From: Meles meles
Taxonomy: Eukaryota; Chordata; Mammalia; Carnivora; Mustelidae
Assembly: GCF_922984935.1 (NCBI RefSeq)
Contig: NW_025721202.1
Coordinates: 243,333-307,332, forward strand
DNA length: 64,000 nucleotides
Direction of reading: 5' to 3'
The position numbers were made by a program, and so were the translations under genes. The notes under the pieces were generated by a model. It was not told the origin of the DNA. It did not search any database and was given only the letters and a program-made list of their open reading frames with translations. Shown here piece by piece: positions 11,301 through 22,210 of this stretch (position 1 is the stretch's first letter; each line of letters starts with the position of its first letter).

Positions 11301-13106
11301 TGCCGGAACGCGACGACACGCGATCCCAGACAGGGCCCCGGGGGGGCGGCCCTGCGGCCCTCTGGTGCCCGAAGTGTGTTCGCCGGGCGTTTTCGGGCCA
11401 ATTCTCACGAGCGTTCTGCCCAAATCGGGATCGATTTCGGCAGAACGCTCGTGAGAATTGGCCGGCGTTGGGCAGCCCTGGTCAGCGCCCAGGGCCGCGT
11501 GGAGCAGGGCCCTTTCTCGCTCGGGGCATGGCGCGGCCAGCCGGAAAATGAGCCGCGACGATGGGGTGCGGCCGGCGGCCCCGGCGCCGGGGAGTTTTCC
11601 CCGAGCAGAGTGGATGGAGGCGCCGTGGCCGGGCGTCCGCCTCCGCCGTGGCGGGCGGTCGGGCGCCCGTGGAGGGGGCTGGCCTCTGTGGGGGAACGGA
11701 GTGATCTCTCACTCCACGGCTGGGACGAAGCCGCGAACGGTGCCGTTGTCGCCGGGACGGTCGGGGGGACTCGTGGCGCGGGACTCAGGGTTCCCCATGC
11801 GGAGGCCCCCAGGCTCAGGCCCCTGGCAACGGAAGGCTGAGCAAGCAGGCCCGGGCCCGGGCCCGGTTTTCGGGGCTGGCCCGGCCCCGGCGGCCGGCGC
11901 CAGGGAGGGGACCCCCGGAAGCTGAGGAGCGGGAGGCGTCGGCCTCCCCGGGGCCCGCCTCCCGGAGCTCCTCCTGGCGGTGCCGGAACGAGACGACCCG
12001 CGATCCCGGACAGGGCCTTGGGGGGGGCGGCCCTGCGGCCCTCTGGTGCCCGAAGTGTGTTCGCCGGGCGTTTTCCGGCCAATTCTCACGAGCGTTCTGC
12101 CCAAATCGGGATCGATTTGGGCAGAACGCTCGTGAGAATTGGCCGGCGTTGGGCAGCCCTGGTCAGCGCCCAGTGCCGCGTGGAGCAGGGCCCTTTCTCG
12201 CTCGTGGCATGTCGCGGCCACCCGGAAAACGAGCCGCGACGATGGGGCGCGGCCGGCGGCCCCGGCGCCGGGGACTTTCCCCGAGCTGAGTGCAAGGAGG
12301 CGCCGTGGCCGGGCTTCCGCCTCCGCCGTGGCGGGCGGCCGGGGCGCCCGTGGAGGGGGCTGGCCTCTGTGGGGGAACGGAGTGATCTCTCACTCCACGG
12401 CTGAGACGAAGCCGCGAAAGGTGCCGTTTTCGCCGGGACGGTCGGGGGGACTCGTGGCGCGGGACTCAGGGTTCCCCATGCGGAGGCCCCCAGGCTCAGG
12501 CCCCTGGCAACGGACGGCTGAGCAAGCAGGCCCGGGCCCGGGCCCGGCTTCCGGGGCTGGCCCGGCCCCGCCGGCCGGCGCCAGGGAGGGGACCCCCGAA
12601 GGCTGAGGTGCGGGAGGCGTCGGGCTCCACGGGGCCCGCCTCCCAGAGCTCCTCCTGGCGGTGCCGGAACGCGACGACACGCGATCCCGGACAGGGCCCC
12701 GGGGGGGCGGCCCTGCGGCCCTCTGGTGCCCGAAGTGTGTTCACCGGGCGTTTTCCGGCCAATTCTCACGAGCGTTCTGCCCAAATTGGGATCGATTTGG
12801 GCAGAACGCTCGTGAGAATTGGCCGGCGTTGGGCAGCCCTGGTCAGCGCCCAGGGCCACGTGGAGCAGGGCCCTTTCTCACTCGGGGCATGTCGCGGCCA
12901 CCCGGAAAACGAGCGGCAAAGATGGGGCGCGGCCGGCGGCCCCGGCGCCGGGGAGTTTTCCCCGAGCAGAGTGGATGGAGGCGCCGTGGCCGGGCTTCCC
13001 ACTCCGCCGTGGCGGGCGGCCGGGGCGCCCGTGGAGGGGGCTGGCCTCTGGGGGGGAACGGAGTGATCTCTCACTCCACGGCTGGGACGAAGCCGCGAAA
13101 GGTGCC

Positions 13107-13115
13107 GTTGCGGGA
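13107..13115. other. Satellite deletion junction at palindrome centre
   Basis: The monomer runs normally to GGTGCCGTTG and then jumps to CGGGATCGATTTGGG, the centre and right arm of the palindrome. The distance between successive palindrome centres is 324 bp here instead of ~680. The left arm and about half a monomer are missing. Confidence 0.9.
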
Positions 13116-14571
13116 TCGATTTGGGCAGAACGCTCGTGAGAATTGGCCGGCGTTGGGCAGCCCTGGTCAGCGCCCACTTTCGCGTGGAGCAGGGCCCTTT
13201 CTCGCTCGGGGCATGTCGCGGCCACCCGGAAAACGAGCCGCGACGATGGGGCGCGGCCGGCGGCCCCGGCGCCGGGGAGTTTTCCCCGAGCAGAGTGGAT
13301 GGAGGCGCCGTGGCCGGGCGTCCGCCTCCACCGTGGCGGGCGGCCGGGGCGCCCGTGGAGGGGGCTGGCCTCTGTGGGGGAACGGAGTGATCTCTCACTC
13401 CACGGCTGGGACGAAGCCGCGAAAGGTGCCGTCGTCGCCGGGACGGTCGGGGGACTCGTGGCGCGGGACTCAGGGTTCCCCATGCGGAGGCCCCCAGGCT
13501 CAGGCCCCTGGCAACGGAAGGCTGAGCAAGCAGGCCCGGGCCCGGGCCCGGCTTTCGGGGCTGGCCCGGCCCCAGCGGCCGGCGCCAGGGAGGGGACCCC
13601 CGGAGGCTGAGGAGCGGGAGGCGTCGGCCTCCGCGCGGCCCGCCTCCCAGAGCTCCTCCTGGCGGTGCCGGAACGCGACGACACGCGATCCCGGACAGGG
13701 CCCCGGGGGGGCGGCCCTGCGGCCCTGTGGTGCCCGAAGTGTGTTCGCCGGGCGTTTTCCGGCCAATTCTCACGAGCGTTCTGCCCAAATCGGGATCGAT
13801 TTGGGCAGAACGCTCGTGAGAATTGGCCGGCGTTGGGCAGCCCTGGTCAGCGCCCAGTGCCGCGTGGAGCAGGGTCCTTTCTCGCTCGGGGCATGGCGCG
13901 GCCACCCGGAAAACGAGCCGCGAAGATGGGGCGCGGCCGGCGGCCCCGGCGCCAGGGAGTTTTCCCCTAACAGAGTGGATGGAGGCGCCGTGGCCGGGCG
14001 TCGGCCTCCGCCGTGGCGGGCGGCCGGGGCGCCCGTGGAGGGGGCTTGCCTCTGTGGGGGAACGGAGTGATCTCTCACTCCACGGCTGGGACGAAGCCGC
14101 GAAAGGTGCCGTTGTTGCCGGGACGGTCGGGGGGACTCGTGGCGCGGGACTCAGGGTTCCCCATGCGGAGGCCCCCAGGCTCAGGCCCCTCGCAACTGAA
14201 GGCTGAGCAAGCAGGCCCGGGCCCGGGCCCGGCTTTCGGGGCTTGCCCGGCTCCGGCGGCCGGCGCCAGGGAGGGGACCCCCGGAGGCTGAGGAGCGGGA
14301 GGCGTCGGCCTCCCCGGGGCCCGCCTCCCAGAGCTCCTCCTGGCGGTGCCGGAACTCGACGACACGCGATCCTGGACAGGGCCCAGGGGGGGCGGCCCTG
14401 CGGCCCTCTGATGCCCGAAGTGTGTTCGCCGGGCATTTTCCGGCCAATTCTCACGAGCGTTCTGCCCAAATCGGGATCGATTTGGGCAGAACGCTCGTGA
14501 GAATTGGCCGGCGTTGGGCAGCCCTTGTCAGCGCCCAGTGCCGCGTGCAGCAGGGCCCTTTCTCGCTCGGG

Positions 14572-15931
14572 GCATGTCGCGGCCACCCGGAAAACGAGCC
14601 GCGACGATGGGGCGCGGCCGGCGGCCCCGGCGCCGGGGAGTTTTCCCCGAGCAGAGTGGATGTGGGCGCCGTGGCCGGGCGTCCGCCTCCGCCGTGGCGG
14701 GCGCCCGTGGCACCCGTGGAGGGGGCTGGCCTCTGTGGGGTAACGGACTGGTCTCTCACTCCGCAGCTAGGACGAAGCCGCGAAAGGTGCCGTTGTCGCC
14801 GGGACGTTCGGGGGACTCGTGTCGCGGGACTCAGGGTTCCCCATCGGGAGGCCCCCAGGCTCAGGCCCCTGGCAACGGAAGGCTGAGCAAGCAGGCCCGG
14901 GCCCGGTCCCGGCTTTCGGGGCTGGCCCGGCCCCGGCTGCCGGCGCCAGGGTGGGGACCCCCGGAGGCTGAGGAGCGGGAGGCGTCGGCCTCCCCGGGGC
15001 CCGCGTCCCGGAGCTCCTCCCGGCGGTGCCGGTACGCGACGAGACGCGATCCCGGACAGGGGCCCGGGGGGGCCGCCCTGCGGCCCTGTGGTGCCCGAAG
15101 TGTGTTCGCCGGGCGTTTTCCGGCCAATTCTCACGAGCGTTCTGCCCAAATTGGCATCGATTTGGGCAGAACGCTCGTGAGAATTGGCCGGCGTTGGGCA
15201 GCCCTGGTCAGCGCCCAGTTCCGCGTGGAGCAGGGCCCTTTCTCGCTCGGGGTATGTCGCGGCCACCCGGAAAACGAGCCGCGACGATGGGGCGCGGCCG
15301 GCGGCCCCGGCGCCGGGGAGTTTTCCCCGAGCAGAGTGGATGTGGGCGCCGTGGCCGGGCGTCCGCCTCCGCCGTGGCGGGCGCCCGTGGCACCCGTGGA
15401 GGGGGCTGGCCTCTGTGGGGTAACGGACTGGTCTCTCACTCCGCAGCTAGGACGAAGCCGCGAAAGGTGCCGTTGTCGCCGGGACGTTCGGGGGACTCGT
15501 GTCGCGGGACTCAGGGTTCCCCATCGGGAGGCCCCCAGGCTCAGGCCCCTGGCAACGGAAGGCTGAGCAAGCAGGCCCGGGCCCGGTCCCGGCTTTCGGG
15601 GCTGGCCCGGCCCCGGCTGCCGGCGCCAGGGTGGGGACCCCCGGAGGCTGAGGAGCGGGAGGCGTCGGCCTCCCCGGGGCCCGCGTCCCGGAGCTCCTCC
15701 CGGCGGTGCCGGTACGCGACGAGACGCGATCCCGGACAGGGGCCCGGGGGGGCCGCCCTGCGGCCCTGTGGTGCCCGAAGTGTGTTCGCCGGGCGTTTTC
15801 CGGCCAATTCTCACGAGCGTTCTGCCCAAATTGGCATCGATTTGGGCAGAACGCTCGTGAGAATTGGCCGGCGTTGGGCAGCCCTGGTCAGCGCCCAGTT
15901 CCGCGTGGAGCAGGGCCCTTTCTCGCTCGGG
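14572..15931. repeat. Adjacent near-identical monomer pair
   Basis: Monomers 14,572-15,251 and 15,252-15,931 share private variants: GTGGATGTGGGCGCC, CGGGCGCCCGTGGCACCC, GGGTAACGGACTGG, CCATCGGGAGG, CGGTACGCGACGAG, and GGCATC instead of GGGATC at the palindrome centre. They differ at very few positions by eye. This looks like the youngest single-monomer duplication in the window. Confidence 0.85.
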
Positions 15932-18450
15932 GCATGTCGCGGCCACCCGGATAACGAGCCGCGAAGATGGGGCGTGGCCGGCAGCCGCGGCGCCGGGGAG
16001 TTTTCCCCGAGCAGAGTGCATGGAGGTGCCGTGGCCGGGCGTCCGCCTCCGCCGTGGCGGGCGGCCGGGGCACCCCTGGATGGGGCTGGCCGCTGTGGGA
16101 AAACGGACTGGTCTCTCACTCCGCGTCTAGGACGAAGCCGCGAAAGGTGCCATTGTCGCCAGGACGGACGGGGGACTCGTGGCGCGGGACTCAGGGTTCC
16201 CCTTGGGGAGGCCCCCAGGCTCAGGCCCCAGGCAACGGAAGGCTGAGCAAGCAGGCCCGGGCCCGGGCCCTGCTTTCGGGGCTGGCCTGGCCCCGGCTGC
16301 GGGCGCCAGGGTGGGGACCCCCGGACGCTGAGGAGCGGGAGGCGTCGGCCTCCCCGGGGCACGCCTCCCGGAGCTCCTCCCGTCGGTGCCGGAACGCGAC
16401 GACTCGCGATCCCGGACAGGGCCCCGGGGGGCGGCCCTGCGGCCCTGTGGTGCCCGAAGTGAGTTCGCCGGGCGTTTTCCGGCCAGTTCTCACGAGCGTT
16501 CTGCCCAAATCGGGATCGATTTGGGCAGAACGCTCGTGAGAATTGGCCGGCGTTGGGCAGCCCTGGTCAGCGCCCAGTTCCGCGTGGAGCAGGGCCCTTT
16601 CTCGCTCGGGGCATGTCGCGGCCACCCGGAAAACGAGCCGCGACGATGGGGCGCGGCCGGCAGCCGCGGCGCCGGGGAGTTTTCCCCGAGCAGAGTGGAT
16701 GGGGGCGCCGTGGCCGGGCGTCCGCCTCCGCCGTGGCGGGCGCCCGTGGCACCCGTGGAGGGGGCTGGCCTCTGTGGGGAAACGGACTGGTCTCTCACTC
16801 CGCAGCTAGGACGAAGCCGCGAAAGGTGCCGTTGTCGCCGGGACGGTCGGGGGACTCGTGGCGCGGGACTCAGGGTTCCCCATCGGGAGGCCCCCAGGCT
16901 CAGGCCCCTGGCAACGGAAGGCTGTGCAGGCAGGCCCGGGCCCGGCCCGGCTTTCGGGGCTGGCCCAGCCCCAGCTGCCGGCGCCAGGGAAGGGACCCCG
17001 GGAGGCTGAGGAGCAGGACGCGACGGCCTCCCCGGGGCACGTCTCCCGGAGCTCCTCCCGGCGGTGCCGGAACGCGACGACACGCGATCCCGGACAGGGC
17101 CCCGGGGGGGCCGCCCTGCGTCCCTGTGGTGCCCGAAGTGTGTTCGCCGGGCGTTTTCCGGCCAATTCTCACGAGCGTTCTGGCCAAATCGGGATCGATT
17201 TGGGCAGAACGCTCGTGAGAATTGGCCGTCGTTGTGCAGCCCTGGTCAGCGCCCAGTTCCGCGTGGAGCAGGGCCCTTTCTCGCTCGGGGCATGTCGCGG
17301 CCACCCGGAAAACGAGCCGCGACGATGGGGCGCGGTCGTCAGCCGCGGCGCCGGGGAGTTTTCCCCGAGCAGAGTGCATGGAGGCGCCGTACCGGGCGTC
17401 CGCCTCCGACGTGGCGGGCGGCCGGGTCGCCCCTGGAGGGGGCTGGCCTCTGTGGGGAAACGGACTGATCTCTCACTCCGCGGCTAGGACGAAGCCGCGA
17501 AAGGTGCCGATGTCGCCGGGACGGTCAGGGGACTCGTCGCGCCGGACTCAGGGTTCCCCATGGGGAGGCCCCCAGGCTCAGGCCCCTGGCAAAGGAAGGC
17601 TGTGCAGGCAGGTCCGGGCCCGGCCCGGCTTTCGGGGCTGGCCCAGCCCCAGCTGCCGGCGCCAGGGAAGGGACCCCCGGAGGCTGAGGAGCAGGACGCG
17701 ACGGCCTCCCCGTGGCACGCCTCCCGGAGCTCCTCCGGGCGGTGCCGGAACGCGACGACACGCGATCCCGGACAGGGCCCCGGGGGGGCCGCCCTGCGTC
17801 CCTGTGGTGCCCGAAGTGTGTTCTCCGGGCGTTTTCCGGCCAATTCTCACGAGTGTTCTGCCCAAATCGGGATCGATTTGGGCAGAACGCTCGTGAGAAT
17901 TGGCCGGCGTTGGGCAGCCCTGGTCAGCGCCCAGTTCCGCGTGGAGCAGGGCCCTTTCTCGCTCGGGGCATGTCGCGGCCACCTGGAAAACGAGCCGCGA
18001 CGATGGGGCGCGGCCGGCAGCCGCGGTGCCGGGGAGTTTTCCCCGAGCAGAGTGCATGGAGGCGCCATGGCCGGGCGTCCGCCTCCGCCGTGGCGGGCTG
18101 CCGGGGCGCCCCTGGAGGGGGCTGGCCTCTGTGGGGAAACGGACTGGTCTCTCACTCCGCGGCTAGGACGAAGCCGCGAAAGGTGCCTTTGTCGCCGGGA
18201 CGGTCGGGGGACTCGTGGTGGGGGACTCAGGGTTCCGCATGGGGAGGCCCCCAGGCTCAGGCCCCTGGCAACGGAAGCCTGAGCAAGCAGGCCCGGCCCG
18301 GGCCCGGCTTTCGGGGCTGGCCCGGCCCCAGGTTCCGGCGCCATGGAGGGGACCCCCGGAGGCTGAGGAGCGGGAGGCGTCGGCCTCCCCGGGGCCCGCC
18401 TCCCGGAGCTCCTCCTGGCGGTGCCGGAAAGCGACGACACGCGATCCCGG
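14700..18450. repeat. Type-B satellite zone, array 1
   Basis: From about 14,700 the monomers switch to type-B markers (GGACTGGTCTC, ACTCCGC followed by GGCTAGGACG or AGCTAGGACG, CTGTGGTGCCCG, and GCAGCCGCGG from 15,970 on). The 14,700-15,950 pair is mixed, keeping GGCGGCCCCGG. The palindrome stays the same in both subtypes. Confidence 0.8.
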
Positions 18451-18469
18451 ACACGGCCCCGGGGGGGGC

Positions 18470-18513
18470 GGCCCTGCGGCCCCGTGGTGCCGGCCCTGCG
18501 GCCCCGTGGTGCC
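18470..18513. repeat. 22 bp tandem duplication in terminal unit
   Basis: GGCCCTGCGGCCCCGTGGTG plus CC occurs twice head to tail (18,470-18,491 and 18,492-18,513). It explains the 702 bp spacing between the last two palindromes of array 1. The corresponding terminal unit of array 2 lacks it. Confidence 0.9.
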
Positions 18514-18599
18514 CGAAGTGTGTTCGCCAGGCCTTGTCCGGCCAATTCTCACGAGCGTTCTGCCCAAATCGGGATCGATTTGGGCAGAACGCTCGTGAG

Positions 18600-19087
18600 A
18601 ATGGGCCGGCGTTGGGCCACCCTGGGGACCGCCTTGTTCTGCGTGGCCCAGGTCCCTTTCTTGCTCGGGGTATGTTGCGGCCACCCGGAAAATGAGCCGT
18701 GACGATGGGGCGCGGTCGGCAGCCACGGCGCCATGGCGTTTTCCCCAAGCAGAGTTGATGGAGGGGCTGTGGCCGGGCGTCCGCCTTCGCCGTGGCGGTT
18801 CGCCAGGGCGCCCGTTGTGGGGTCTTGCCTCTGTGGGGATCGCTTTGATCTCTCATTCCTCGGCTGGGACGCAGCCGAGAAAGGCACCGTTGGCGCTGGG
18901 ACGGTGGTGGACTTGTGGCACGGGACTCAGGATCCCGGGTGATGCCCCGAGGTACAGGCCCCTGGCAGTGGAAGTCTGAACAAGCAGGCCTGGGTCCGGG
19001 CCCGGATTTCGTGGCAGGCCCGGCCCCAGCTGCCACCGCCAAGGAGGGACCCCCAGAATCTGTGCAGAGGGAGGCGTCTGCCTTGCC
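18600..19087. repeat. Diverged terminal satellite unit, array 1
   Basis: Last, partial monomer. It keeps the order of landmarks but has many substitutions (for example GGCACCGTTGGCGCTGGG, CAGGATCCCGGGTGATGCC, AATCTGTGCAGAGGG) and then joins an L1 fragment at GCCATCAGGGAG with a short GCC shared at the joint. The matching unit and junction lie at 48,760-49,246, so the junction predates the macro-duplication. Confidence 0.85.
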
Positions 19088-19858
19088 ATCAGGGAGATTC
19101 TAATTTAAACTACATTGAGATACCACGTGACACCAGATAGAATGTCCAAAATTAGGAAGACAGGAAATAACATGTGTTGGATGGATGTTGAAAAGGGGAA
19201 CCCTGTTACACTGTTGGTCAGACTCCAATTTAGTGCAGCCACTTTGGAGAACAGTGTGCAGATGACTCAAGAAATTAAAAATAGAGCTTCCCTATGACCC
19301 TGCAATTACACTGATGGGTATTTACCCCAAAGATACAGATGGAGTGAAAAGAAGAGCCATCTGTACCCCAATGTTTTTTGCAGCAATGGCCATGGTCGCC
19401 AAACTGTGGAAAGAACCAAGATGCCCTTCAACGGATGAATGGATAAGGAAGATGTGGTTCATATACACAATGGAGTATTATGCCTCCACCAGAAAGGATG
19501 AATACCCAACTTTTGTAGCAACATGGACGGGACTCGAAGAGATTATGCTGAGTGAAATAAGTCAAGCAGAGAGAGTCAAATATCATATGGTCTCCCTTAT
19601 TTGTGGAGCATAACAAAGAACACGGAGGACATGGGGAGATGGAGAGGAGAGGGAGTTGAGGGAAACTCGAAGGGGAGATGAACCATGAGAGACTATGGAC
19701 TCTGAAAAACAACCTGAGTGTTTTGGAAGGCAGGGGGTTGGGAGGTTGAGGAACCAGGTGGTGGGTAATAGGGAGGGCATGTACTGCATGGAGCACTGGG
19801 TGTGGTGCAAAAACAGTGAACACTGTTATGCTGAAAATAAACAAATAAAAAAAAAAAG
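19088..19858 (+). mobile_element. L1 3' end, 5'-truncated
   Basis: Starts in the middle of the ORF2 C-terminal region (CATCAGGGAGATTC) at the satellite edge. It continues through decayed ORF2 (a frame over 19,314-19,613 encodes GIYPKDTDGVKRRAIC, KEPRCPSTDEW, ISQAERV) and a G-rich 3' UTR (AGACTATGGACTCTGAAAAA, GAGCACTGGGTGTGGTGC), ending in AATAAA-type and poly-A sequence. Near-identical copy at 49,247-50,018. Confidence 0.92.
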
Positions 19859-21320
19859 AAAATTGTACTCTTAGACCCCGTCATCTATATCACTCATCCC
19901 TCCATCCACTTCCACTCTGGTAACCACTGAGTCGGTTTTTGTTTTGTATCTTCTTTCTCCTTTATTTATGTATGTTTGTTTCCTAAATTCCATGGAAGAG
20001 TGACATCCAAAGGCCTTTGTCTTTCTCTGACTGACTGATTTCACTTAGGATAGTATTCTCTAGCTCCATCCATGTGTCTGCAAATGGCAAGATTTCATTT
20101 TTTATGGCTGAGTAATTTCCCACTGTGTGTGTATGTGTGTGTGTGTGTGTGTGTGTGTACATTTATTATCTCATTTATCAAGTTTTCAAGAAATACTTGG
20201 ATTGTTTCCATATTGTAATATTGTAATTAATGTTGCAAGAAACATAGGGGCACATGTATCCTTTTGAGTTACTGTTCTCATATTCGTCGGGTAATCACCC
20301 GGTAGTGTGATTGCTGGATTATAAGGTAGTTCTAATATTTAACGTTTTGAGGAACAGTGATACTGTTTTCCACAGGGACTGCAGCAGCTAGCATTCCCAC
20401 CACAGTGCAAGAGGGTTCCCTTTTACCCACATCCTCCCAACATTTGTTTTCTTGTGCTGGTGCTGTTAGCCATTCTGATAGTATGAGGTAATATCTCATG
20501 GACCTTTTCATTTGGATTTTCCTGTTGATGGCTGATGTGAACATCTTCTTACGTGACTGTTGTCCATCTGTATGTCTTCTTTGGAGCAATGTCTGTTCAT
20601 GTCTTCTGTCTATTTTTTAATTGGATTTTTTGTTTTTTGGTTGTTGCGTTGTATCAGTTCTACATATTTTGGACACTACCCCTTTATTGCACATGATATT
20701 TGCAAACATCTTCTCCTATTAAGTACGTTGTATTCTATTTATTACATTTTCATTGTTGTTCTGCTGTGCGGTAAGTTTTTATATTGATGGAACTCTAGTA
20801 GTTTATTTTTGCTTTTGTTTCCTTTGCCTTAGGAGGCGTGTCTATTAAATGTATGGTTCATGTCAGAGAAGTTACTGTCTGTGCCCTCTTGTAGGATTTT
20901 TATGATTTAAGGTCTCACATTGAGGTCTTGAAACTGTTTTGAGTTTATTTGTCCATATGGTGTAAGAAAGCAGTCTAATTTCATTGTTTTGTGCATAGCT
21001 GTTCAGTTTTCCCAACACCATTTGTTGTAGAGACTGTCCTCTTCCCTTTTAATAGTTTTGCCTGTTTTGCAGAAGATTAATTGGGCACGTGATTGTGGGT
21101 TGATGTCTGAGCTTCTATTCCATTTCCTTGGTCACTGTGTGTATTTTTTTTTTTTTTTTTGCCAGTCCCATACTGTGAGGATGAATGCAGCTTTGTAGTA
21201 TAATATGAAATATGGAATTGTGATGCCTCCAGCTTTCTTTTTCTTCATAACATTGTGCTGGTTGTTCAGTATCTTTTGTGATTCCATACAAATTGTTAGG
21301 GTAGTTTATTTGAGTTCTCT
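19859..21320 (-). mobile_element. Old antisense L1 3' region
   Basis: Reverse-strand L1 3' sequence. A minus-strand frame at 20,332-20,589 still shows the ORF2 C-terminal pattern (INRKIQMKRSMRYYLI, NKCWEDVGKREPSCTVVGM), heavily mutated. A (TG)n tract lies at about 20,127-20,159. It is more diverged than the neighbouring L1s, so I take it as an older insertion. Boundary to the next L1 is approximate. Confidence 0.75.
20127..20159. repeat. (TG)n microsatellite
   Basis: Run of TG/TATG dinucleotides inside the old antisense L1. The matching tract in copy B (about 50,279-50,294) is shorter, so it has changed length since the copies separated. Confidence 0.85.
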
Positions 21321-22210
21321 CATTTTTTATTTGAATTCAATGAGCCAACTTATCATACATCATTATTTTCAGATGTAGTGTTAAATAATATATCAGATGT
21401 GTATTGCATCACGTGCCCTCCTTAATGCCCATCACCCCAGTTACCCCCCCCACCCCCCATCCAGCAACCCTCAGTTGGTTGCTATAGTTAAGAGTCTATC
21501 ATGGTTTTTTCCCCATCTCTGATGACTTCCCATTCTGTTTCCCCTTCCTTTGCCTATGGTTCTCTGCCCTGTTTCTGATATTTCACATATGAGTGAAACC
21601 CTATCATAATTGTGTTTCTTTCATTGACATATTTTACTCAGCATAATATCTTCCAGACCCATCCAGGTTGATGTGATGGTAAGTATTCATCCTTTCTGAT
21701 GGCTGAGGAATATTCCATTGAATATATGAACCACATCTTCTTTATCCATTCCTCTGTCCATAGATATCTGGGTTCTTTCCATAGTTTATCTAGAGTGGAT
21801 ATTGTTGCAATGAACACTGGGGTGCAGGTGCCAGTTCTTTCCCCTACATCTCTATTTTTGTGGTAAAAGCCCTGTAGTGCAAGTGCTGTGTTTTAGGGTA
21901 ACTTTATTTTAACTTCTTGAGGAAACCCCATACTATTTTCCAGAGTGGATATAACAGTCTGCATTCCAACCAGGAGTGTAGGAGGGTTCTCCATTCTCTG
22001 CATCCTCACCAATATTTGTGGTTTCATGTCCTGTTAACTTTAGACATTCTGCCTGGTGTGATAGGACACCTCAATGTGGTTTAGATTTGCATTTCCCAGA
22101 AGCCATGTGATATAGAACATTTATGTATATATCTGTTGGTCACATGCGTGTCATCATTGGAGAAATATCTGTTCATATTTTCGCCCATGTCTAGACCTTC
22201 TGTTGGATTA
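21320..22210 (-). mobile_element. Antisense L1 3' end
   Basis: A second reverse-strand L1 3' end, lying next to the previous one. It starts with a 3' UTR-like segment (TGCATCACGTGCCCTCCTTA, CAACCCTCAGTTGGTTG) and goes into decayed ORF2 (TTCATCCTTTCTGATGGCTG, ATCCATTCCTCTGTCCATAG, GTGTAGGAGGGTTCTCCATT). No useful open frame remains. Copy at about 51,455-52,345. Confidence 0.8.

Larger units (their letters stand above)
1..19087. repeat. GC-rich ~680 bp satellite, array 1
   Basis: Head-to-tail array of a 678-682 bp monomer. The GGGATC at the centre of the internal palindrome recurs at 543, 1224, 1903, 2585, 3265, 3946, 4626, 5308, 5989, 6669, 7348, 8028, 8708, 9387, 10067, 10746, 11427, 12108, 12788, 13112 (short unit), 13792, 14473, 15153, 15833, 16512, 17191, 17869 and 18571 (GGCATC at 15153 and 15833). 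Landmarks in order after the palindrome: GCGTTGGGCAGCCCTGG, CCCGGAAAACGAGCCG, GGAGTTTTCCCCGAG, a G-run-rich stretch, CTCTCACTCC, GGTTCCCCATG, a GGCCCGGGCCCGGGCC block, GAGGCTGAGGAGCGGG, GGAGCTCCTCC, CGATCCCGGACAGGG, GTGCCCGAAGTGTG. GC is about three quarters in the lines I counted, with dense CpG. The left end lies outside the window. All six frames are largely open because stop codons are rare, so I do not call genes here. I do not recognise the satellite by name. Confidence 0.97.

Noticed and set aside
1..19087. GC-rich tandem units as part of a ribosomal DNA spacer
   Set aside because: No 18S, 5.8S or 28S sequence occurs anywhere, and the unit ends in L1 and TTAGGG-bearing repeats.
1..19087. 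Macrosatellite gene of the DUX4/D4Z4 type
   Set aside because: Unit length is ~680 bp against ~3.3 kb, and no homeodomain-like sequence is visible in any frame.
19314..19613. Possible active L1
   Set aside because: All L1s in the window are 5' truncated, inverted or frameshifted; no intact ORF1 or ORF2.
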